64,000 nucleotides of DNA, taken from positions 44,969 to 108,968 of the forward strand of contig WTXG01000128.1 in assembly GCA_022496185.1 (NCBI GenBank), written 5' to 3'. Below, in pieces: positions 56,302 through 64,000 of this stretch. The stretch's first letter is position 1. Each line of letters opens with the position of its first letter. The stretch is from Multifurca ochricompacta (taxonomy: Eukaryota > Basidiomycota > Agaricomycetes > Russulales > Russulaceae). Under the pieces are notes generated by a model. That model saw nothing but the letters and a program-made list of their open reading frames with translations, did no database searches and was not told the DNA's origin. The position numbers and the translations under genes were made by a program.

Positions 56302-59300
56302 GGGTGAGTTTCTGGTTAATTGTGGGGTGGAGAGTGGTTCAGCAACTCGTATTTTCTCTGGCTCTTTATCTGCCTCTGGGTGGCACCTATAGAAGTCTTC
56401 GATGAGCTTGGGCGCAAAGACATCCGCAGCAGACTCCCACGAGTTGTTGGCGTCAGGGAATCCCTTCCATTTGATCAAATAATGCAGCTTCCGATTACAT
56501 CCTCACCCCTTCCATTTCACGTCAGCGATATGCTCTACCTCCCATTCCGGCTCTCTGTCAACCAGGTCTGGAGGAGGTCTGGGAAAATTCCGTCCATGAA
56601 TGGAGGTTTCTTTGTACAGCATCAGAAGGCCAGCATGGAAGACGGGATGTATCTTCCATGTGGCAGGTAACGTGAGCTGGTACGTACATCCGAGAGCTTC
56701 CGTTCAATTGCAAAGGGGCCATGGCATCTGGGAGCTAATTTTGCCATTGGGTGTGATGTATGGATGTTACGCCCTTCTAGCCAGACTTGATCCCCAACCT
56801 GATAGGGTGTAAACTTAGTGGGCTTCTCGGCCAGGGTCTTTTGCACCTTCTGAAGATTTCTATTGGCCAATTCCTGTATCTCCTCCCATTGGCCAATACG
56901 CTGTGTCACAGATGGTACGTTTGTGGGTTTGTTCGTCCATGTAGTGCGGGGGTTCCATCCCATAATAAGGGAGAAAGGGGTGGCTTTCATCGTCCCATTT
57001 GGCCAGCTGTTATGTGCAAACTCAGCCGTTGCTAGCCATTCTGCCCAGTCGTCTTGTCGTTCATTACACCAGAATCGAAGGTACTGTTCCAACCACTGAT
57101 TTGTACATTCCAACTGACCATCCGTCTGAGGGTGATATGCTGTGGAGATGTTCTGCTGGATGTCGAGATGTTTACAGAGGGCTTGGGCAAACATGGATGC
57201 AAATCGCAGGTCTCGGTCTGAAATAATCTTTTGGGGGAGTCCATAGTGTCAGTAGACATGGTTCAGGTAAAGTTTCATGACTCCTTCCGCTGATATCGTT
57301 TCGTTGCAGGGGATAAAGAGGGCTGCTTTTGAACAGTCATGGTCCGTGATGGTGAGTATTGAGTCGTATCCTTGCAATCATGGGAGCTTGATGATGAAGT
57401 CCATAGCAATGGTTTGGAAGGGAGCTGTTGCAACTGGTGTGATGGGTGAAAGTGCTGGCGGTCTTGGATGAGTGTTTACTTTGTTTGCCTGGCATTCTGC
57501 ACATCCTTTGACATAGGCTTCGACATCCTTTTTCATGTTTGGCCACCAGTAATCTCATTTGGCAAGGGCGTAAGTATTTGCAATTCCAGGATGTCCTGCA
57601 GAGGGAAGGTCATGGTGAAAATGGATCACCCCCCTCTTAATGTTGTCGCCACCGGTGACAACCAATCAATCACTGTCTTTCCACCAAAGGCCATTTTTCA
57701 TTTTTATGTTGTGTGGCTCTGCCCAGGATTTGCACAGCTCCTGGTTCATATTCTGCGTTACTTGGGCCCATAAATCCATGTCATGGAGGCTAACAACCGC
57801 GGTCTTTGCAAAGACTTCTTCGGGTAAGATGATGATATTATCATTGTCGTTTTCCCCTTCATCACGTCCAGTTGGTCTGGACAAGGCATCAGCGCAGGCA
57901 TTACGAGCCCCAGTGTTACGTCTGGTGTGAGACATTCTGCACAACTTGTGCGACAGCTTTGTGCATTTGTTCAGATGAGAGGCCAATAGGACCTCTTGGA
58001 GCTTTGAATGGAAGAGTCAAAGTCAAAGGGGCTGCTCCCTAGTGATGATGTTGAGCGGGAAGTGCTGAAAGCACTGAGATGATTGAGTCAAAGAGTCCAA
58101 AGGAGAGTCCAGAAGACAAACACCGATGTATTCAATAAGTCGAGTCTGAGGTCTACAATGTAGTTACAGCGGACTTATATACGTAATCGAATGGGCGTCT
58201 ATAGATAAGATAACGGAGTCAGGTGGGCCCAAATATATGGAAGTGGATGGCATAAAGTCGAGCTTCTGATAGGGTATTAAGTAAGTGTCCAAACGTAAAG
58301 ATAGGGAGATAGCAAGATAAGAGATAAAGGGTCAAACATAGGTATACAGTGAGTCAGCAAGTCCAAAGCAAGTCATGGGGATGGGCGTAAGGCACATGAT
58401 GGGTCCCAGGACAGGGATGTGATCATGAAGTGTAAAGTAGGTGGCAGGGATGGGTCGCTGTTGGGGAGGTGGAAGAAAATGGGGTTGCTTGGTAGAGATT
58501 GTAACACCCAGGTAAGTGTTTGAGTGTGAAATTGTATTCTTTGAGCTCCAACACTTCTCGTGCTATTCATCGACTGATCTTGTGAGGTTCTCTCCAATAA
58601 AGAAGGTTGGAGTGGTCTGTATAGATGATGGTTTTGTGCAGGGATCCAGCCAAATATGGTCACCAGTGTCATAATGCCTTTACAATAGCCAACAGTTCCC
58701 TGTCCCAAATATCATAGTTCCTTTCTGCTGATGAGAACGTTTCAGAATAGAATGCAACTGGATGAAGGATTCCTCCCATATCTCTCTGTGATAAAACCGC
58801 ACCATTGGCATACATGGAGGCGTCAACTTCTAGTTCAAAGGGTTTGGCCAACTCAGGCTGAATAAGAACTGGATCGGAGCTGATGATTGCTTTTATCTGG
58901 TCAAATGCCTTCTGCTGTAATTTGTCCCAGTGCCAGGGTACATCCTTTTTCAATAGATCATTAAGCGGTCAGGCAATGGCCGAGAATCCCTTGACGAAGT
59001 GTCGGTAGAAGTTGCAAAAGCCGATGAATGACCTGACATCCTTGGTGCACTGAGGAACAGACCATTCTCGAATGCCTTGTACTTTTATAGGGTCCATGTG
59101 TACTTGTCCCCCTTCTAGGATGACACCCAAATATTCAACAGTCTTCTGCTCAAAGGAGCACTTGGCGGGTTTCAAATAAAGGTCGCATTTTGCCAGGATT
59201 TCCAGTACTTTGTGAACTCGGGTTCGGTGATGATGAATATCATCTTTTGTAGCCACTAGAATGTTGTCCATGTACACCACTACTTCTTCTGTAAGGATCA

Positions 59301-60468
59301 GGTCTCGGAAAATATGATTCATCATGGACTGGAAGGTTGCCAGCGAGTTTGTTAAGCCAAAGAACATGACATTGGGTTCAAAAAGTCCTTGATTGGTTTT
59401 AAAGGCAGCTTTGGGCTGGTCACCTTCCCGAATACGAATGTTATTATATCCCCAACGAATGTCCATCTTTGAGAACAGGGCTTTATCATGCATTTTATCG
59501 ATGATTTCTGAGATCAGAGGAAGTGGGTAGTTGTTTTTCACTGTGAGTTCGTTAATCCATCTGTAGTCTTGTACTGGTTGCAGTTTCCCGTCCTTCTTTT
59601 TAATGAAAAAGAAGGGTGAAGCATAGGGCAAGTTGGAGGGTCATATGTATCCTTTCGCCAGATGTTCTTCCAAGAAGGTAGAGAGTGCCTCCTTCTCGGG
59701 TTGAGACAGTGGATAGATTTTACAGTCTACCGATTGCGGGGCGTTTGGGATGAAATCAATGGCGTGATCCCAAGGTCAAGAGGGAGGGAAGCGTTGTGAC
59801 TCTTCTTCTGAGAAGACCTTCCAATGTTGGCGGTATTCTCCCGGCACTACTTCTTTGAATGTCTTTTCCGGGTTTTTCTGTGCCTCTGCCTGGGCCAATT
59901 CTGATGCCTTTGTAACATAGCAGTACACCTGATCCACAGGTTCCATGTCACTCCAGGTGACGGCCGATCCCATAACAATAGCATGGGTTAAGGGGTGTTG
60001 TGCAGCGTAGTCGTATCCTAGAGACGTAATAAGAACCGGGTAGAAATTTTTATCCATAGTTGCTTCTGCCCAGTTAATTTTGGGTTCGAATGCTGCCAGC
60101 CATGGATACCCTAAGACCATGTCTTCATCTCCTAAATCCGTGATGAGGAAGCAAAGTTGTTTGGTTCGCTCCCCAACCTGTACCTCCAAATCACAGCAAT
60201 GCATGATCTTTCTGGCTTTGTTAGCTGTCCCATCTATATTCCAAATGTTTTTCTCCTGGGGAAGTAACTGTGTCCCCAGTCCCAATGCTTTCTGAAGTCT
60301 TTGACTGATAAAGTTATCCATTGCTCCAGAATTGATCAATATCTGTCTGTTGGCTGTCTTCTGTTTGGTTTCAAAGTGTACTGGTATTTTTAGAGACTTG
60401 AAACGACTAGTGTACACAGAAGTTACATGGAGTGCTCTTGCCCAGGCCGATGGGGTCAAGCCAATCAA
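56302..60468 (-). pseudogene. Gypsy-3 pol, fragmented
   Basis: Protease near 60330 (LINSGAMDNFIS, catalytic Asp changed to Asn). RT at 59631-58969 (VVYMDNILVAT: the second Asp of YMDD is changed). RNase H at about 58953-58510, then a solo LTR, then integrase pieces 57910-57666 and 57194-56622 (YHPQTDGQLECTNQW), and the chromodomain YLIKWKGFPDANNSWE near 56478. TGA stops near 59776, 59640, 58969, 57667, 57553 and 57250. The active-site changes GAC to AAC fit G-to-A decay. Confidence 0.88.
57914..58506 (-). repeat. Solo LTR, Gypsy-2-related, in Gypsy-3 RNase H region
   Basis: 593 bp, TGTTACGTCTGGTGTG...GAGATTGTAACA, with a perfect 5-bp duplication CCCAG (57909-57913 and 58507-58511). TATATAAG (58181 down) is 34 nt from AGACTCGACTT (58147 down). 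Confidence 0.92.
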
Positions 60469-60776
60469 AAATCCTTTTGGCCAAAGGCTTTATCGACAAT
60501 CAGGGCATGTACTGCCCCATCCTTGTTCATCATGTGTTCCCATATGTAGGGCATAGCACGAGTCCAGGTAACTCGCGAGTTTTTTGAGTAGAGCCGTGGG
60601 AAAACTCGCGGGTATTGATACTCGCGGATCCGGGTGATCCGTGGGAAAATACTCATGCGGATCCGGGTATTGATTTTGGCACCCCGGGTACCCGCACGGG
60701 TACTTGCGGAATACTCGTGGGAATATTATTATATAAAATTATTTTTTTACTAGGCTCATCAACCTAGAACAGAAAT

Positions 60777-60852
60777 GGCTGAAACATGGATTGAACCTAA
60801 GACCTCCGGGAACAAGCTCGGTCCGGTGCTCTAACCACTAAGCCACCCAGCC
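60777..60852 (-). other. tRNA-like module in hAT-A4
   Basis: Same 76-nt module as in the other three copies, with intact A- and B-boxes. Confidence 0.6.
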
Positions 60853-60899
60853 TCACTGGTAAAGACACACAATATATTATATATAGGGTTATGCAGAAT

Positions 60900-61535
60900 T
60901 GATTTTATCACTTGTATCTATTTAATTGTGAACGCGTTTTGATCTTATCACTTGTATTATCTTAGATGTATATCTTTAGTATCTAATTAATTGTGAACGC
61001 ATTTTTGATCTTATCACTTAGATGTACATCCCAAGTATCTAATTAATTGTGAACGCATTTTTGATCTTATCACTTGTATTAGATGTATATCCTAAGTATC
61101 TAATTAACTGTGAACGCGTTTTTGATCTTATCACTTAGATGTATATCCCAAGTATCTAATTAATTGTGAACGCATTTTTGATCTTATCACTTAGATGTAC
61201 ATCCTAAGTATCTAATTAATTGTGAACGCGTTTTTGATCTTATCACTTAGATGTACATCCTAAGTATCTAATTAATTGTGAACGCATTTTTGATCTTATC
61301 ACTTGTATTAGATGTATATCCTAAGTATCTAATTAAATGTGAACGCATTTTTGATCTTATCACTTAGATGTACATCCCAAGTATCTAATTAATTGTGAAC
61401 GCATTTTGATCTTATCACTTGTATTAGATGTATATCCCAAGTATCTAATTAACTGTGAACACATTTTTGATCTTATCACTTAGATGTATATCCTAAGTAT
61501 CTAATTAATTGTGAACGCGTTTTTGATCTTATCAA
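60900..61535 (+). repeat. 56-bp tandem array of hAT-A4
   Basis: Eleven units, the longest array among the four copies. Confidence 0.88.
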
Positions 61536-63433
61536 TTAGGCGTGATCCCGGCATCTCTGTACCGACGTGTGCCGACACGTGCATTCTTAAGCCTACCTTC
61601 CTAGATAGGAAGGCAATGCACAGTCCGATCGGTGCGCCCCACACTTCGCGTTTTTTCGCGTTTTTTCGCGTTTCTATAGATATTGTAACTGATTCTTGTT
61701 TTATTTTGGATCGGATGCATGATCTGACTTGAAACTTCGTGGGATTGTAGTAATATATATATTCTTTCTGTGTATGCAAGATGAAGATCTCTGGCTGCCT
61801 CAAACCTTACAAGTAAACCTACGAGTATACCCACGAGTACTCGGATCCGTGCGAGTATAGGACTCCGGCTCCGGGTGATCCGTGGGAACATACTCATGCG
61901 GATCCGAGTATGGGATTATCTAATCTAAATACCCACGAGTTCGGATCCGGGTAACTCACGAGTGCACTCGTGCTAGGCCCTACCCATATGGCTGCCGCCT
62001 TTTGTTCTTTAGTTTTTGGGGCAGTGACTGGGTTTTCTTTTGCTGGAGTCGGCAGGTTCTGTACTGGTGGTGCTGTGGTAGCAGTGGCCGCTGTTGCTTC
62101 AGCAGCACAGACTGTTTTCTTTGGGCAGAATTGTGACATATGCCCTTGTGCTTGGCAATGAAAGCAGCGCCCTTCCTTCATAAGGTTTTCTTTTCATCAT
62201 CAGTGAGGGCTGCATGGGCTTTGGTGCAATCTGCTGACGTATCCATGGCATTGGGATCTCGTGGGGTAGTGGGTTTTACCCCAAATGCCGCTTTCCACTG
62301 GTCACGGGTTTGCCCTTCTTTGTGTCTATTCCAAAGCGCATTGGAAATCCAAATAATCCTGCTGCTGTGTCTAGCAGACTGGTCCACTGGCTCCATGACT
62401 CGGGGTGATGGAATTGGATGATATTTTTCACCAGGGGGTTGGGTAGCCCCTGGGAGAAGAGGTCAAGTGTTGCCTCTTCATTCACATCATACCTGCTCTC
62501 TTGGCCAGTTGCGAAATCTGGCACATAGCCATCCAAGTCCCCTCTTCCATTTTCAGGGACTTCAATTCTCTGGCGGCCTTCTGCTTGGCCTGCCCATCTG
62601 TGAAGGCGTCTTTAAATCTTTGCACCACTGTATCCCACAGATCTCGTCTGTGGTTCTGGTTCCGGCTGTAACTCTGTCGTTCAGCCATTCAATCTGCTCC
62701 ATTGTCCAATCGTCAACGGAATCCCCTCTGATAAGTGAGAGGAAAAGGTTGGTGCGTTGGAAGGGGTTCATGATTTGTGGGACGTCATGGTTGAAGTTTT
62801 TGAACGTCTCAAACTCGAGCATGAACTTTTTGCTCTGAGATTGATTGCCGGTGAACGTGGTCGGCAGGACTCCTGTAAGGTGTCCTGATGGGGGAGGGAG
62901 GTTTGGGGCAGGGACAACTGGAGCGGGGTCTGGCAATGTGCAGCGATGGTCGACATCGTGGATAGGTGATGGTCGGGGTGTCTGAGGTTTGTTGTGTAAT
63001 CTGGGGAGAGACTAAAGCAGATATTCTGAATGTAGTACTCTCTGGTGCAACTGTCTGAGCCATAAAATCAGTGGCTATGACCTGTGCATCTTCGCTGCTT
63101 TCTTCTATGTATTCTTCTGTTTCTGAGTTGGTGACGATGGCTGGAGGATTCTCTCTCCAAGGTCCTAGGCCGTACTCTGGTGGGGCAGGTCCTGTAGTAA
63201 CCCAGGAATGGTGGCTTCTAGAGTAACAGATATGGTACCAGACCCGTTTCTGTTCATCGTATTCAACTGGCTGGTACTGATTGTCGTGATAGACATAGTA
63301 TCCAAACTTGGTTTCAAAATCTTTCCAGATGGCAGAGCCAAGGACTTGTTGTGAAGATTATCCTTGTCTCGGCAGTCGATAAGCTCTTCATTGTGCAGGG
63401 TCTGACTGCAGCTGGATGAAGCACGGTGGGGAG

Positions 63434-63444
63434 AGACTCAACTT
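63434..63444 (-). promoter_or_regulatory. Gypsy-3 primer-binding site
   Basis: Plus-strand AGACTCAACTT, two nucleotides from the LTR. It differs from the LTR motif (63669-63679) at one position, a CpG decay (CG to CA). Confidence 0.68.
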
Positions 63445-63446
63445 AA

Positions 63447-64000
63447 TGTAACACCTGTGTGGGCATTCATCATGATGTGTGATAAGTTGCGTAGCGAAAC
63501 TACAAAGTCAGGTGTGTACTGTCTTTCAAGTACACAGAGTTTGGGTGAGAAGTCAATACCAAGGAGCTAATCCTTAGTACTGGTGAGTGGATGAGTGCCA
63601 GAAGCACTGAGACAATTCAAGAGTCGGGTCTTAGAGATCCCAGAAGGTAATGCACCAAGTCAATTAAGAAGTCGAGTCTAAGGCATACAGGCTATCTAGG
63701 CGGGCCTTATATACGTAATAGAGATTGGAGTCTGAATCGGAGTATCATACTTGATGTATCAACAAAGTCGTAATATGTCTGAATGGGGATGGAGTCAATG
63801 TGGACCAGGTGAGAATATACGTAGATGGATTCAGTATAGTCGCGTTTCTGGTGGGAAAATACATAAGAGTTCTTGTGTAAAATATGAGTCAGAGATAAGC
63901 ACAGCCTGAATCAAAGATAAGGGACAAATATGTACAAGGACATCACAACACAGTCAATGAAGGGGCCAACAGAACCAAGCAACATGTCACATGAAGAGGA
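63447..64000 (-). repeat. Gypsy-3 5' LTR, cut by window end
   Basis: 554 bp present of about 595. TATATAAG (63713 down) and AGACTCGACTT (63679 down) are 34 nt apart. Confidence 0.9.

Larger units (their letters stand above)
60547..61982 (+). mobile_element. hAT-A4 in Gypsy-3 gag
   Basis: 1436 bp, perfect 8-bp duplication CCCATATG (60539-60546 and 61983-61990). Eleven tandem units; well conserved terminal regions. The tRNA-like module is at 60777-60852. Confidence 0.93.
60465..63414 (-). pseudogene. Gypsy-3 gag, split by hAT-A4
   Basis: From the primer-site side: WKDFETKFGYYVYHD near 63320, core SKKFMLEFETFKNFNHDVPQ near 62820, knuckle CFHCQAQGHMSQFC near 62160. hAT-A4 then interrupts between KAAAIW and EHMMNKDG, and the frame ends KDF-TGA at 60465. 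Several frameshifts between 62700 and 62300. Confidence 0.87.
47016..64000 (-). mobile_element. Gypsy-3, chromovirus of the Gypsy-1 family, right end cut by window
   Basis: 3' LTR 47016-47610 with CCAAG before it (candidate target duplication; partner outside). 5' LTR starts at 63447 and runs off the window. The internal region is collinear with Gypsy-1 but split by Gypsy-2 (47996-55460), a solo LTR (57914-58506) and hAT-A4 (60547-61982). Many TGA stops and some frameshifts; clearly dead. Confidence 0.92.

Overview
The window looks like a repeat-rich piece of an Agaricomycete (basidiomycete fungus) genome. Three host loci point that way: a GWT1-type GPI inositol acyltransferase with many short introns, a seven-TM protein of the intron-rich basidiomycete kind, and a large TPR-CHAT protein. 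Everything else recognisable is transposable elements: two LINE copies, one Ty1/copia element, three Ty3/gypsy chromoviruses with three solo LTRs, eight hAT-type insertions from four families, and two elements with CATCAGG ends. No bacterial genes, rRNA or CRISPR were seen.

Layout. 1-3791: 3' half of a LINE (LINE-A) cut by hAT-A1. 4716-6961: GWT1 (minus). 7082-7841: hAT-C. 7996-9845: 7TM gene (minus). 9846-12028: nothing recognised. 12029-16169: TPR-CHAT gene, broken by hAT-D and one TGA. 16756-44106: one full-length LINE (LINE-B, minus, about 7.8 kb net) between 14-bp target duplications. It was inflated to 27 kb by a copia element (itself carrying hAT-A2, hAT-B1 and hAT-B2), a solo LTR, the complete Gypsy-1 and another solo LTR. 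44805-45951: hAT-A3. 45960-47015: 5' end of another LTR-type element. 47016 to the window end: Gypsy-3 (minus), which contains the complete Gypsy-2, a solo LTR and hAT-A4.

The nesting was checked arithmetically. Subtracting each insert plus one copy of its target duplication leaves whole numbers of codons: LINE-B ORF1 (1,135), LINE-B ORF2 (1,322), copia gag-pol (1,637) and TPR-CHAT (1,055), stops included. Almost every premature stop is TGA, mostly where a related copy has arginine. This fits CGA to TGA decay at methylated CpG or a RIP-like process.

Most unusual points: (1) the chromoviruses carry an extra ORF downstream of the pol chromodomain, with coiled-coil-like helices and four CCHC/CCHC-like zinc knuckles. 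(2) All six chromovirus LTRs with a visible promoter hold an 11-nt motif exactly 34 nt from the TATA box that is complementary to the primer-binding site, as expected for Tf1-type self-priming. (3) The hAT-A family carries a 76-nt tRNA-like module and a 56-bp tandem array in every copy. (4) hAT-D sits between the two catalytic residues of the CHAT protease domain.
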